64,000 nucleotides of DNA. It comes from Diplolepis rosae (taxonomy: Eukaryota; Arthropoda; Insecta; Hymenoptera; Diplolepididae). Positions 34,481 to 47,050 of the stretch are shown piece after piece (the stretch's first letter is position 1; the number at the start of each line of letters is the position of its first letter). Location of the stretch: contig JAPYXD010000725.1 of the NCBI GenBank assembly GCA_030998225.1, positions 1 through 64,000 on the forward strand, in the 5' to 3' direction. Made by a program: the position numbers and the translations under genes. The notes under the pieces were generated by a model. It was given only the letters and a program-made list of their open reading frames with translations. It ran no database searches and was not told the DNA's origin.

Positions 34481-37400
34481 TTAGGACGAATTCGGTAAAG
34501 CATTATAAAACTGTCGCTACAAACGGGAGAGAACTAAAAGCTTTAATTGATACGGCAAGCGATTTGAGTCTGGTGAGAGTCGACACTTTAAGCAAGATTG
34601 GGGCATCTTATTCAGAAAAGAATGTGACGCGTTTTGGAGGAATCGGTTCGAAGGGTTTTCCCTTGTCCACCTCAGGAACGACTGAAGCAAATTTAATTAT
34701 CGATAATGATTGTTTCTGCGTAAAATTGCATATCGTACCTGAAGATGTAATGAACGATGAGTTGTTATTGGGTGCGGGTTTTCTGAAAATAATGTTGACA
34801 TGCGCAGTAGGGCTGGTAGGATAACAATCTCGCGCATTAAACAAGTTCTTGAAGGAAGTGAAATTAAACAAATTGATTGCGGTTGGGAGGTAAATAGAAT
34901 GGACGTGTCACATGTTACGAGTGAAGTAAACCGTGAATAGGTCAAAGCCTTAGTCGACGACTATAATACGCAAAAGTCAAGAGATGTTGTTATCAAACTG
35001 CGTATCATATGGAAGGATGAATTACCCGTTTATCAGAATGCTCGAAGGCTCGCGCCCGCGGAAAGAGAAATTGTACATGATCAAATCGTTTTAGTAAAGA
35101 AAAAAGATGGTTCACCAAGGGTTTGTGTGGATTATAGAAATCTCAATCGAAAGATTATTAAGAATCGGTTGTAACGTGGCATGTTGCCACTTAAACGCAC
35201 TCTCTCACCTAGCGTGGGTAGAGAAGCAAAGACACACAAGGCAGGATCCACAACGTAACTAGTAAGTAACTTTACGTGAGTAGGACCACGCCAGATCGAG
35301 TAGGAAGGGTTAAATCTTGATGAATAACCCAAGAAGACAGAAGAACTTGATCTGGGTGGAAAAATTGTATTATCTTTTACTTAGTTACTAAGTTACAAGT
35401 TTCGTTTATAATGTCTACGTTCCGAATCATGGATTTTTATTGTAATAATATCTTTGTATTCCAGCACTGTAATGATCCGAAGCCTTTCTGAGGTAGAGAG
35501 AGAGAAAGAGAGATAAAATTAAGAAGGAGAAAAGAGGACAGTGAATAGTGGGCAGGAATGGCGGCTCTCTAAACGGAGAGCGAAGACGCACGGTTCTGGA
35601 CCGGGAAGGTGGGCCAATGGCAGCCAGCCAATGAAGTGAATGACCGTTCGCCGCTCGACCTCTGCCTATCACGCTAAGGATCGACTTCAAGTCTATAAGA
35701 AAACGACCAAGGAAACAAGACTCCTCCATTTTATCAATTTTTGGCCGGGAGGAGGTCTTAATCCATATTTATTAATAATAACTTATTCAAAAGCGAAGAG
35801 AGGCGTGCGGGGCGGCCAGTTCCATAATAAAAGGGTTTGGTAAAGAACGAGATGGCAGCACCTCCCGGTCATGGAACGTGGAACACGGAACGTGGAGCTG
35901 AACCGTGAGGAGAGACGTCATACTGTCTTGTGCGTTCGCCTTGTGAACTGCGTCTGCCTAAGAGGATTATTTGTGATTTTTTTGAGAGTAAGCAGAGAAG
36001 TCGAATAGTAAAAAAAAATAGTTCCATTATCAAAGAAAGGAGCAGTCAGGACTCTCTCTCTATCTCAGTCGTCTACGAGAGATTTATCAAGGTAATTATT
36101 GTCCGGTGTGTGTGGTGTTCGAATGGCGTGGATGGATGAGTGAGTGTGTGGGGGTTAAAATTAAGAAGTTGTAATAAAAGGGGGGAAAGATTAAAAATTA
36201 AATAAAGATTACTTTAGTAGATAACCTAGGAAATTGGTGAGTTTTATTTAAAATATATTAGAGTTTTTTTTATGTTAATTTCCAAGGCCTGCCAGTGGTG
36301 ACTGCTGCACCAGTTCGCCCCCACGAAATCCCTCTCCACGGAGCTAGACGGGCAGGGGATTTCGTCATCACCCCTTTTTGGGTGGTTGGCGCCCTTTCAT
36401 TTATATTCAAAACAGTCCTTCATATCGCACTTGAAAAATTATAAAAATTTACGTGGTCGCCAATTTGTGGCGTCGCTTGGCCGCCATTACCCTAAGTGGC
36501 GGTAAGGCGCGTCATAATAACCGATAATTGACGACCAGCTGGACTGCTTGCGTAATGCGAAGGTATTTAGTAGACTCGACCTAAAAAATGCCTTCTTTCA
36601 TGTACCAATTGATGAAGCTTACTGTAAATATACGGCGTTTATCGTGCCTTCGGGACATTTTGAGTTTCTTTAGTTGCCGTTCGGTTTATGTATTTCACCG
36701 GCATATTTTCAGAAGTTTATTAACATTGTGTTTAAAGAGTTGATTGCAAGTGGAACTGTTGTATTGTATATGGATGATTTGATTGTTCCGTCGAAAGATG
36801 AAAAAAATGGTGTCGAACGGCTAGAGGAGGTTTTTAAAGTAGCGAGCGAATATAACTTAACGCTTAACTGGAAGAAGTGTTAATTCTTGCGATCAAGGGT
36901 CACTTTTTTAGGTTATATTGTGGAGAATGGCACGATTAGACCATCGATATAAAAGATGAAAGCTGTGGAAAATTACCCTGCACCAACGAATGTAAAGGCC
37001 GTGCAAAGTTTTCTAGGACTTACAGGGTTCTTCCGTAAGTTTATTTTAGGATATGCGTGTATAGCTAGGCCGTTGTCGAATCTAACCGCAAAAAATGTAC
37101 ATTTTAAGTTTGAAAGTGACGAAAAAGAGGCATTTCAAAAGCTCAAGCATGCGTTATGTCGAGAGCCTGTACTCGCTTTGTACTCCCCAAATGCTGAAAC
37201 CGAGCTACACACCGACGCCTCGTCTTTGGGTTTGGGTGCGATTCTGTTGCAACGAAACGACGAAGATCGACAGTTACATCCAGTCCATTACGCTATTTGG
37301 AAGACGAGTAGGGAAGAGGAGAAGTATAGCAGCTATAAGATTGGGTTGCCAGTCAAAATTATCACCGATTGCCGAGCCTTTACGCAGACAATGACAAAAA

Positions 37401-38740
37401 AGTATATATCCCCGCAAGTAGCCAGATGGGCTCTAACCTTGGAAGAATATCAATACATGATCGAGCATCGTGCTGGTACGAGGATGAAACATGTGGATGC
37501 GTTGAGTCGCTATCCGTCATTTCAAGTGCTGGTGGTCAGCGAGGAGTTTGATACCGTGTGGGAGAGAATGAAAAGATGCCAAGAGATGGATGAAGAATTG
37601 ACTAGGTTGAAGGTCAAAGTGCAGCAGAACGAGGCAGATGGCTATGTAGTTGAGAATGGACTTCTATGTAGGGAGGTTCAGCAAGAGCGTCTCATAGTGG
37701 TGCCTGAGAGGATGCAGAGTGACGTGATTCGGAGATACCATGAACAGGGGCATTTCGGAGTAACTAAAACGGAGCAGTTGGTCAGAAGAGATTACTGGTT
37801 CCAGGGCATGCAAGAGAAGATCCAAAAGTTAATACAAAACTGCGTGACCTGTATTTTAGCCGAGCGGAAGCGCAGCAAGTCTGAGGGATTTTTGCATCCA
37901 CTGGATAAAGGTGGTGAACCGATGGATACATACCACCTGGATCATCTGGGGCCCCTCCTATCGACCAAGAAGAGCTATAACCATATATTAGCTGTTGTCG
38001 ATGCCTTCACTAAGTTTGTATGGGTATATTCGACAAAGTCAACGAGTTCTGCAGAGGTTATTGGTAAACTATTACGGCAGTCAGCTGTGTTTGGCAATCT
38101 GCGACGAATAATAGCTGATCGGGGCACAGCCTTTACGTCTTTGGGATTGAAGACGTATTGTGAAGAAGAGGGAATTGGGCATTCAACCATTGTTACAGGA
38201 GCGCCTAGAGGCAACGGTCAGGTGGAACGATTGAACAGGACGTTGATTCTAGTATTGACGAAGTTGGCGGCTCCCACGCCAGGCGATTGGCATAAGTATG
38301 TAGACAAGGCGCAACAATATATCAACCACATTCCGAGGAGAAGCACGGTCATGGCGCCGTTTACACTACTTTTTGGAACGCGAATGAGACTATAAGAGGA
38401 TCCACAGATAGCGGAGATTATCGAAGAAGAACGCGCGAATATGTTTGTCCAAAAGCGAGACGCCCTGAGGGATCAGGCCCGAGAGTCTATTTCCAGGGTA
38501 CAAGCTTAAAATTAGAAGGCATATGACAGCAAACGCAGAAAGGCGAGTTGTTATCAAGAGAATGATTTGGTCGCAATTTGACGTACGCAAGGGGGACCAG
38601 GACTTAAGGTCTGTGATAAGTTCCTTGGACCCTATAAGGTTACACAAGTGCTAAGGAATGAAAGATATTTGGTCCAGAAGTCCAGAACCCTTGACAGGGA
38701 GAGGGTCCTAAAAAAACTTCAACGTCAACCGACAATATGA
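34480..38740 (+). pseudogene. pol: Gypsy-2 pol: protease, RT (split by insertion), RNase H, integrase
   Basis: Protease motif ALIDTASDLSLV lies at about 34535 in the same frame as the knuckles. RT begins around 35000 (VLVKKKDGSPRVCVDYRNLN) and breaks off at 35168; it resumes at 36521 with IIDDQLDCLRNAKVFSRLDL and the catalytic YMDD near 36768. Stops lie at about 36672, 36882 and 36950. The frame 36956-38395 carries the RT thumb, RNase H (LHTDASSLGLGAILLQ), the integrase zinc region (HEQGHFGVTKTEQLVRRDYW...CVTCILAERKR) and the D,D,E core (DHLGPLL, IADRGTAFTS, NGQVERLNRT). The tail to about 38740 has further stops. Family and order are standard Ty3/gypsy. Confidence 0.85.
35169..36520. mobile_element. 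1.35-kb noncoding insertion inside Gypsy-2 RT
   Basis: It sits exactly between two consecutive RT segments (NLNRKIIKNR and IIDDQLDC). It starts TGTAACGTGGCATG, has a GA-rich tract near 35495-35530, and near 36388 has TTGGCGCCCTTTC, which resembles a Lys-type primer site. This suggests an LTR plus leader of another element, but the ends are not clean and no target duplication is visible. No ORF inside is supported. Confidence 0.55.
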
Positions 38741-38816
38741 AACCCTGGCCGGGAGAAGGTTCATCAGGCGACGCCTAGGGAGAGACGTCATTGTCAGGAC
38801 GGCCGAGTATAGTATC

Positions 38817-39034
38817 TGAAGCCGTAGCAACCCAGCGTATGAAGCGTTTTCGACAGGAGCGAGTTTGGTAGGTGTGACGAATGCGAGAATGTGTGAGAAT
38901 AGGCAAGGTTAAGTAGTCTTTCGCAGTACCTCGAACTGACACAATGTGTATCTCATTTTTTTAATCGAACTGACAATAAACCATTAGCTATATTTTGAAC
39001 TAATGTTTGTGTACTTTCAAATTATTATCCTACA
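38817..39034 (+). repeat. Gypsy-2 3' LTR
   Basis: 218 bp, TGAAGCCGTAGC...CCTACA, followed by CTATTGTATT, which also precedes the 5' LTR. Confidence 0.85.
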
Positions 39035-39607
39035 CTATTGTATTTTAGTCGTTTACGAACATTTTAATTTATTAGAAAATAATAAAATTGGAAAAAAAAA
39101 AAACATAAAATATAATTAATACTGAATGCAGATATTACATAAAAATTAAGTATGTAAATGCTGTGACTAGTATGTTACTAAATAATAGAATCCAATTCTA
39201 TAAAGACCTAAGTAATAATATAGAAGATTATCACTAAATAGTACAAAGCATCAGGTACGAAAGTACTTCACAAGCAGCAAATCACTTAATTAAAAATCAC
39301 CAGAGTATCACAAACAAGAAGTTTTAAATGCCAAACGGAAGTAGTGACTAATTCAACACCTTAATTTTTAAACTGCATGCAAAAGTAATAAATAAACAAT
39401 TCTTAAAAGAAAGCAATGAAAATTTAACTATTAGAAATTATTGATTGAATAATATCACTACAGCGTTAATAAATATTAATTCGCAGCTGTGTTGCAATGA
39501 CCTAACTGAATTATGGAATCAACCTAAGTAAAGATGGCGGCTCAGCCTTCAATGAAGCACACGACTTTGCATTGACTGTGCATCCAGTATATTATAGAGA
39601 TCAGTGG

Positions 39608-39829
39608 TCTTACCCTAGCAACTTAATCTTGTATCTTTAATCTATCTTATCATAAAGCAAGAATTCTATTACAATAGTAAAATTTGTAAAAATACGATTA
39701 TCAATATTGAAAATCTAAATTAAATATTCTTTATATTTATTTTCCATCCCTCTTAGATAGACGATAAGTGTGATAGGGTGCTCCACGATGATGGAAGTAC
39801 TAGAGTTCTTGTTATAATTTTATCAAAGC
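39608..39829. other. no gene seen
   Basis: Short AT-rich spacer between the old TIR element and family A copy 2. Confidence 0.5.
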
Positions 39830-41286
39830 CATGATTCGGTCTTGTGCTCTTCGCATACATTTAAGTTTATTTCTTATAATTTAATACTGAAGCTCAAACC
39901 AATTTTATAATATTAAAGATGATGTGAATTACTCATTTTCTCAAATTCACTAAATTTCTTTTTCAGTTTAAATGAAACAGGAAATTCAATTAACTTTTTA
40001 ATAAATTACATGATTAAAATAATTTATTTTCTTCCAAGTCTCTCAAAAAGAAAAAATAATCGTAGACTTTATTTAAGGTAGTACGATCACGGAAATTAGA
40101 CCTCAGGCTAAAATAGATAATTTTGCTGTCAAGAAAAAATTCAAAAACAGGAAACGGTCAAGTTGTAGAGAATCTTTTTTCTAAAAAAATGAACCATAAT
40201 TTATTAGAATCGCATCATTTTCAAAAATTTGACTCGAAGCGATAATAAAATAAGTTTGGGCAAAAATAAAAAAAGCGTCATTTTTTCCCACAGAAAGATT
40301 TTCAAATTCTTTAAATATTTATTAATAACATTATTTTTTTGTGTTTCAAATTTTTTTCATGAAAAATAATCTTTTCTCATTCAAATTGGCCCTTCAATAA
40401 TAATGTTGCTATTCTTGAAAGCAAAATTATCTATTTTTGTCTGAGGTCTAATTTTCGTGATCGTACTACCTTAAGGAAACGATTTTGCAGAACAACGCTT
40501 ATTTCGTATCTCACATATTTTGGTGAAAAAAATCGAATTATTTAATATTAAAAATCAAAACATAAAATATACATCCTGTCGAGAAATTTCTTAATAAGAA
40601 TGTGTAGACTTCATTTAGGCAAATAATTTTCCATCTAAACTTTTTTTATGTATCTCATATATTTTGTCTAAAAAATGGAATTATTGAATTTTAATCGTAT
40701 TTTTTGGAATTGAAACGAAAAATATATGTTTTTTCATAAACTGTGTAAGACAAAACTTGTAGATCTTTTTGAAACGAACAACTTTGTATTCTTACGTTTT
40801 TTTCTTATTTTACATATTATTGTTAAAAAATTGAATTTTGGATTTTCAATAGTTTTTTTTAATTAAAAAGAAAAATATGCATCTTATGAAAAAATGTTAC
40901 AATTCAAATTTGTAGGTCTTTATGTAAAAAATAATATTGTATTATAACGTTTTTTCGTATCTCGTATAATTTAACTGGAAAATGGAATTTTGATATTGAC
41001 TTTTTTCGAATTTGAATATGCTGTAACATTTCTAATTTTGATTTAATCAAAAAATGTTATCAGGATCATTTTTAGAGATGTATGAGCACTATCTAAAACC
41101 AGTATTATAATTTTTGGATTTTTTCAAAAAATTATTTTCAAAAACACAAAAGTAGTGCTCAATCCCTCAATTTTGATTGGATGTGGCTGGTTAACGAACT
41201 TGTCCTTACTTTTTCGGCTCCGATAAAGTGTGCCAAAGCACAATTCAATCTGATAATTCTATCGAGAGTTATGCCGCACACGACCT

Positions 41287-41317
<31 letters not shown>

Positions 41318-41434
41318 CTTTCGTAAAAACCCTTTTTTCGGACTCAGGGGGTCTCAAAACGTAAAGATTTAATGAAATTTTCGAAAGTCATTTTTCACAT
41401 AAAACCAATACCTTCTCATCCATGATAAGAATGT
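39830..41434 (-). mobile_element. family A repeat, copy 2 (reverse orientation)
   Basis: Reverse complement of copies 1 and 3, with ends as CATGATAAGAATGT at 41421-41434 (one mismatch) on the right. The segment with the opposite terminal repeat and the GC hairpins is deleted (junction near 39998). It carries an (AGAC)n run at about 41290-41317, complementary to (TCTG)n in copy 1. Like copy 3 it holds a TTAA-family element. Confidence 0.65.
40077..40470. mobile_element. TTAA-family MITE (family B) in family A copy 2, internally deleted
   Basis: GGTAGTACGATCACG at 40077 and CGTGATCGTACTACC ending 40470, flanked by TTAA (40073-40076, 40471-40474). 394 bp, against 665 bp for the copy in family A copy 3. 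Confidence 0.8.
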
Positions 41435-41814
41435 AAAAAATTTGTTTGTTCATTTATTCTAAATTATGTTTCTTTTATAGCTATTCATTTATTACAATTT
41501 TTATGTTGTAGGGGATGAGTGACAGGGTGCTCACGACAAGTGTAAGCTCTAGTCCTTATTGCAATTCATAAAGAAATGCGAGAAGTTCCTAGCCTTCGTG
41601 GTACAACAAAGAGCAATACTCTCTCACCTCCGACCTTTTATTAAAATATTTTTGTTTTGGTGTAGCTTAATAGGTGCATCGAGCGAGTCCGAGTTGCTCA
41701 TACTCACTCTGCCCTATATACGATGGATATTTACAGTGTAGCGTATTACGATCAAGATTTACATGTAGCTAAGCTATACCTAAATTTCTAATTTAATTGT
41801 AGCATATTTTAATG
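41435..41814. other. no gene seen
   Basis: About 41500-41560 has a faint direct similarity to 39755-39810 (AGGGTGCTC...CTAG blocks). No 3' LTR of Gypsy-3 could be identified here. Confidence 0.35.
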
Positions 41815-41819
41815 GTCTG

Positions 41820-44800
41820 TGGTCTAAGACAATTCATATGCACAATTTTGTTTTTCCATTTCCCAAATTTAATTCAACATTATGATCATTAAAAATGTTA
41901 ACTATTTTGAAAGGTCCTTGATATTGTACATCTAATTTAGAATTTTTTGCATTATTCAATAAGTAAACCGATTCTCCAATTTCATAATTCTGTGTATTTA
42001 ACTTTTGATCGTAATAATTCTTGGATTTTTCTTTTGCTTGCTATAATTTTTCGCTGGCTTTACTTTGTGTTTCAATTAGTTTATCATTTAAGGTTTTCAA
42101 AAATAAATTGTATGTTAAAGGAATTTTCCCATTTGCGAATTCGGAAGGAATTCTTGCCCTTTTGCCAAAAATTAATTCGTGGGGTGTAAAACCAGTTCTT
42201 TCATGTTCGGATGTATTATAAGAGAAAAGAGCGAATCGGAGCCATCTATCCCAGTTATTTCTTTGACAGTAATTTTTAAAATATTGTATAAGAACATGAT
42301 GACTTCTTTCTAAGGATCCCAAAGATTGTGGATGGAAAGCAGTTGATTTAATTTGTTTCATTTTAAATATTTTACAAAAAGTTGTCATTACTTGACTCGT
42401 GAAATCGTTACCTTGATCAGTGTGAATTATTTGAGGGCAACCGAAACGAGAAATAAAATGTTCAGCAAATGCTAAAGCTATAGTAGTAGACTGCGTATTT
42501 TTTAGTGGTATTGCATCACTGTATTTTGTCAAATGGTCTTGGATTGTTAATATCTATTTATTATTATGTTCACTTTCTGGTATCGGACCTACAATATCTA
42601 TTTCAATTATTTCGAATGTTTCAGAAGGGGTATCAGTGATTCGCATTGGTAATTTTGTTTTTATGCTTACTAATTTATTTCTTTTACAAATTTCACATTT
42701 TCGTACAAAATTTCTGACTTCTTCACGCATATTTGGCCAATAAAATTCCTCTCTGATTCTATTATAAGTTTTATTTGCACCCTTATGTCCTCCTACTGTG
42801 GAACAATGATATTCTTCAATAATTGGCAAGCGATCTGCTTCCGTTGGAATTTCGATTTGGCCGTCACAAATTATAATAGTATAATCTCCGTTTCCAAAAG
42901 TTTTACGCAATTCATTTTCGATTAAAGGCCATGATATTTGATTCAACCCATTTCCTATACGTGAAATACTAAAGTGATTCAATTTTAATTCATTCATAGC
43001 ATATTTTAATCCAATGAAAGCATAAAGAATGTGTGTCATATATGTTTTTGAGTCAAAGTTTTGTTTAATTATTAAATAAAAAACGCACAGATGATTATAC
43101 TTGTGAACTATAACATTTCCTACCTTTAAATTTTCAGGAAGTTCATTTATTAGATCATCATAGTTTATTCTATTTTCTTTAAGTAATTCCTGTCCAGTTT
43201 CAGTAGTTAGTTTGCAGTCAGCAGGTATAAACAAAACTAAATGATCATTTCTCATATATAATTTAACTTTACAAGTTCGTAAACAAGTCATTTGAAAATC
43301 AGATGTCATTAATTCGCCATCGTTAGTTATTTGATTTGTCTCAGTTCCATTAATAGGATTTTCATTTTCAGAAAGAATTTCAGTCAACAAGGGAAAACAG
43401 TTAGAATTTTGTGAAGATTGGTTCGATTCAATTATTAATATTTCTTTTAAAACAGAATTATCATTTTTTTCAAAAAAATCTGAATCAAATGGATCCAAAT
43501 CACTTTCAGAGTCAACATCATTCGGTAATTTGCAAGATTCTTTTTCATTTATTTTAATATTTTTACTGTCAATTTCACATCGCTTGACCTCAGTGACATC
43601 AATTTGGGAAATTCTGTCCCAAAACAAACCAGGACCTTGTCCTCATCAACACAGGAATTTTTAACTGGTACCTTGTCTCCATAGACATAGGCATTTTCAC
43701 AAACCAGAACCTTGTCCTCATCGACACAGGAATTTTTAACTGGTACCTTGTCTCCATAGACATAGGTATTTTGTACCACATCCCTGCCAAACACGACACA
43801 GGATCCCTTAATATCACTCATTTCGTATGATTCATCACCGGCGTCAGGCGATTCATCTATCTTATTATATTCACAAGCAGGAGTACAATTATTAAGCTTA
43901 TTGTCAACAGACAAATACACTTCAGTTCTTAAAAAGGCTTCTTCAATGTTTCTACCAATAGTGTCATAGACAGGATCGTAAATAGGATCAGGATACACAG
44001 GTGGTAAATTCTGTAGAACCAACACCTTATGCAATTTTTGGAAAGATGAATCAAGAGGGTCCACTTCACTAATAGGTAGAACAGAATCATTATTGACATA
44101 AAAATTTATCTCTATTATTTCGTTACTCGGATTTCGCGAGAGAGCATCTGCATTTGAATTCATCACTCCTTTCTTGTAAACAATGTCATAATCATATTCA
44201 CTAAGGCGAAGTCGCCATCGAAGCAATTTGGAACCAGGATTTTTTACATTGTGTAACCAAACAAGTGGTCTGTGTCAGTCAAAGTTCTGGAAGCGTATGC
44301 AATAGGAAGATCTCCTTTCAAGTTTAATGATTTTTGACTGAGTACACCCCCTATACCGTAATTTGATGCGTCAGTAGAAACTGTAAAAGGTCTTTTAAAA
44401 TCTAGATATTGTAAAAGTGGAAATGAACACATAATATTCTTCAACTCATCAAAAGCTTCCTGTTGTCCAGATGTCCATGCAAATCTTACTACCTTTTTCA
44501 ATAAGTGAGATAAAGGTTTTGCTATAATAGAAAATTTAGGAATGAATCGTCGATAGTATCCTGCATGACCTAAAAATTGTTTAACATTTTTAGAATTTCT
44601 AGGACGAGGAAATTTACGTACCGCTTCAACCTTTTTAGGATTGGGTTTAACTCCTTCACGAGAGATTACGTGCCCTAAATAAGCTACTTCTTTTTTCAAA
44701 AATTTACATTTTTCGGGTTGAAGGGTCAAATTTGCTGCTTCTAATCTCTGTAAAAGGTTCTTTAATTTTCGTGTATGTTCTTCTAGTGAATGAGCGTAAA

Positions 44801-45850
44801 TAACGATATCATCCATATAAACGAATATTTCTAACCCCTGAAGGCCAGATAAAACTTTATCCATAAGTCTTTGAAAAGTAACAGGCGCATTTTTAAGACC
44901 AAATGGCATTTGACTAAAATGATAATGTCCAAAGGGTGTAGGGATTCCGGGTGCATTTTAATCTGATGAAAACAAGAAGCGAGATCAAGAGTTGAAAAAT
45001 ATTGAGCACCCCCTAACTGATCTAAGATATGAGTTATATTCGGAAGTGGGTATGCATCGCTGATTGTTTTCTCTTTAAGTTGTCGATAATCTATAACCAT
45101 ACGCCAAAGTTTATTTCCCTTTTCGTCAGGCTTTTTAGGAACAATCCATACAGGCGAATTAAACGGTCAATCTGAGTCTTCAATAAAATTAGATTCTAGC
45201 AATTTATCAGTCTGTTTCAATATTTCTTCGTTGTGAATTTCAGCTGGGCGGTACTGTCTTTGAAAGGTAGGAGTTTCGTCAGTCGTGTGAATTTTATGCA
45301 TTATAACGTTAGTAGATCCTAATTTATCACCATCTAAAAAGAAACGATAAGAAAACTCAGAGAAGGGACCAAGTAAACTATTTATTTCTTCGTCAATTAG
45401 GTCTTGAAAATTGAGCAAATTCATTATTATTATGTCTGAATGTTCTTCAAATTTTTCATCTTGTAAACTTTCTGCTATACTTAATGTCTGTATATTATGA
45501 ATAGTAGTTTCGTATTCAAAAAGTTTTATTGGAGGGATCATTAGTTCTATTTTCATGTAAAGTGGAGTTAATAGCATAAACTTGAACCATTCCGTCATTA
45601 TTTTTCACAAGATTCCCACCAATAAAAACCCCTTCGCCCGTATTGTATTGTGTTGTATTGATTTTTTAATATTACAAATCCGTGAGTTTTTTTGCATTGC
45701 CTATCCAATTCCAGTTAGGTAATATATACATGTTTCGTCACGACGAATTTTCTCTTGAATACACGATTCTTTTAGAAGGTTTAATTCACAACCCGTATCA
45801 ATCAATAATTTAGCTTTACCCTTATGAAATTTTTTATTGAGTACTTCTAC
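41820..45850 (-). pseudogene. pol: Gypsy-3 pol: protease, RT, RNase H, integrase, multiply broken
   Basis: Protease LIDTGCELNLL is encoded at about 45780-45810. RT starts in 45167-45598 and after a TGA continues with MVIDYRQLKEKTISDAYPLP (45100 downward), shifts frame near 44940, then MPFGLKNAPVTFQRLMD with the catalytic YMDD near 44815 and an RNase H STDASNYGIGGVLSQ. A further shift near 44240 leads to the RNase H end (NADALSRNP) and a long linker containing a 75-bp in-frame tandem duplication (43620-43785). Integrase zinc region HHCC (EEYHCSTVGGHKGANKTYNR...CEICKRNK) is in 42554-43627; the catalytic core (HTDQGNDFTSQ, then SLGSLERSHH) is in 42041-42532 and the chromo-like tail runs to about 41820. 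At least five disruptions. Confidence 0.85.
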
Positions 45851-46081
45851 TGTTGGATTCTGTGAGATCCCCCCTTTCTTGACTGCAAGTGCAACTCGTT
45901 TAATTGGCGCTCTGTTGCATTGTTGTTGCTCATCGTTGCGCCTTGACTACGAACAAGTCCGGAGTTTAAATGTCCTGATACAGAAGAGACAGAAGAAACA
46001 GATGCAGCCCTTTTCGTTTGTTCTAATGTTCCCTCTGCTTTCTTAACCCTTCTTTCTGCTTCGTCAATTTTATGTTTAAAA

Positions 46082-46124
46082 CATTTCTCAAGATTATGCC
46101 CCTTTTTATTACAATATTAACATT
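46082..46124 (-). pseudogene. Gypsy-3 Gag zinc knuckle remnant
   Basis: Minus-strand reading gives a CX2CX4HX4C knuckle ending YCNKKGHNLEKC, with a TAA stop (46117-46119) directly after the first Cys. Upstream Gag is missing. Confidence 0.65.
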
Positions 46125-46364
46125 CCAACGTGTTTCTAATTTTACCCATGAAATTTTTCGATTTACTGAATTTTATAGCGTTAGGGAGAGAATTTATATT
46201 TCTATGAGCGCAATTTCTGGAAATCAAAACTTCAAGATTAAAACTCAAAATTACGAAATTATAAAAATTACACGTACAAAATAAGAAAACTGAATTAAAA
46301 AATTTCAGACGCTGTAGTTGACAACTATTTTACACAAATGATCAGCAACCCCTAACTTTGGCAT

Positions 46365-46382
46365 ATCCCACCGCTGTCACCA
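46365..46382 (-). promoter_or_regulatory. Gypsy-3 primer binding site
   Basis: TGGTGACAGCGGTGGGAT on the minus strand, four bases after the LTR end. It begins TGG as needed to pair with a tRNA CCA end. The tRNA is not certain (Leu-like). Confidence 0.65.
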
Positions 46383-46386
46383 ATTT

Positions 46387-47050
46387 TGTAACTCCCCCAA
46401 ATGTGTGTTGGTTATGGAGAAATCTGTAAGGTGGGTTTTATGCCTTGAACGTTAAAACGTAAAAGTTAGGAAATTGATAAAGGTTGAAAAAATTTATGTT
46501 GAGATAAAATCAAATTTAAGATGGTCAACAATATTATTTACTAAAACAAAATTTTACTATGAGAAGTTTTCTTATAAATTAATCTTGGTTTCGATTCGCG
46601 TGTATAAAATTCAGAATTCCAATCTAAAGAAGTCGACAGAAGCGAACGACTGTCCTTGAGGAATCGAAAAATATCAACTGAACTTTTTCAGAGAGAAGAG
46701 ATGGAGTATCCAGTCCCCATTAAGACGATTCATGGGTTTTGAGGAACGCCCTAGCCCAATTGCAGCCAATAGGGGCAAAGTTTTCTTCCTCCCTCGCTGA
46801 ATTTTTCCTCCACTTTGAGAACATAATAAAAAATGCCATTGAGAGCCCCATTCCTGGAAGAGAGAGAAAAAGAGAGAGTACATTTTACAAGTACCCTCAC
46901 TTTTTGCGCGACACATGTAACACTTGAGGTTCCGCAGGACCCTTAGACTCCTCCGCTCGGACATTTATAACCTTCGCGGTAAGTCCCAGGGCGAGTTCAA
47001 AGATCCCCTAATACCGGCCTCTGCAACATGTGTCGAGCAGACACATTTGG
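46387..47050 (-). repeat. Gypsy-3 5' LTR (outer boundary uncertain)
   Basis: On the plus strand it starts TGTAACTCCCCCAAATG, so the LTR ends GGGGGAGTTACA on the element strand next to the primer site. The outer end is placed near 47045 from a CA after GTCGAGCAGA but is not confirmed because no second LTR was found. Short open frames within (46674-46964 and others) show no domain. Confidence 0.45.

Larger units (their letters stand above)
32201..39034 (+). mobile_element. Gypsy-2: Ty3/gypsy LTR retrotransposon with two nested insertions
   Basis: 5' LTR 32201-33057, 3' LTR 38817-39034 (218 bp). The 5' LTR is 857 bp because it contains a 634-bp solo LTR plus a 5-bp duplication; 857 minus 639 is exactly 218. 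A 1.35-kb insertion splits RT. The LTR start may lie at TGTATTATCTG (32192). Multiple stops and frameshifts show this copy is dead. Confidence 0.9.
25872..39607. mobile_element. old TIR DNA element (~1.28 kb) split by two LTR retrotransposons
   Basis: The left terminal repeat (25872-25985, starting CCACTGATCTCTATAATA) is the reverse complement of the right one (39510-39607), with blocks such as GAAGGCTGAGCCGCCAT conserved. Subtracting Gypsy-1 (26188-31803) and Gypsy-2 (32201-39034) leaves about 1.28 kb of noncoding DNA. So the DNA element is older than both retrotransposons. Confidence 0.7.
41815..46386 (-). mobile_element. Gypsy-3: decayed Ty3/gypsy element, 5' LTR side present
   Basis: Minus-strand order: primer site (46365-46382), remnant Gag knuckle (46082-46124), protease, RT, RNase H, integrase. 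Only about 235 bp lie between the primer site and the knuckle, so most of gag is deleted. The 3' LTR was not found. RT is closest in look to the Gypsy/17.6 type. Confidence 0.8.

Noticed and set aside
41500..41815. 3' LTR of Gypsy-3
   Set aside because: No match to the 5' LTR sequence starting at 46387 could be found here.
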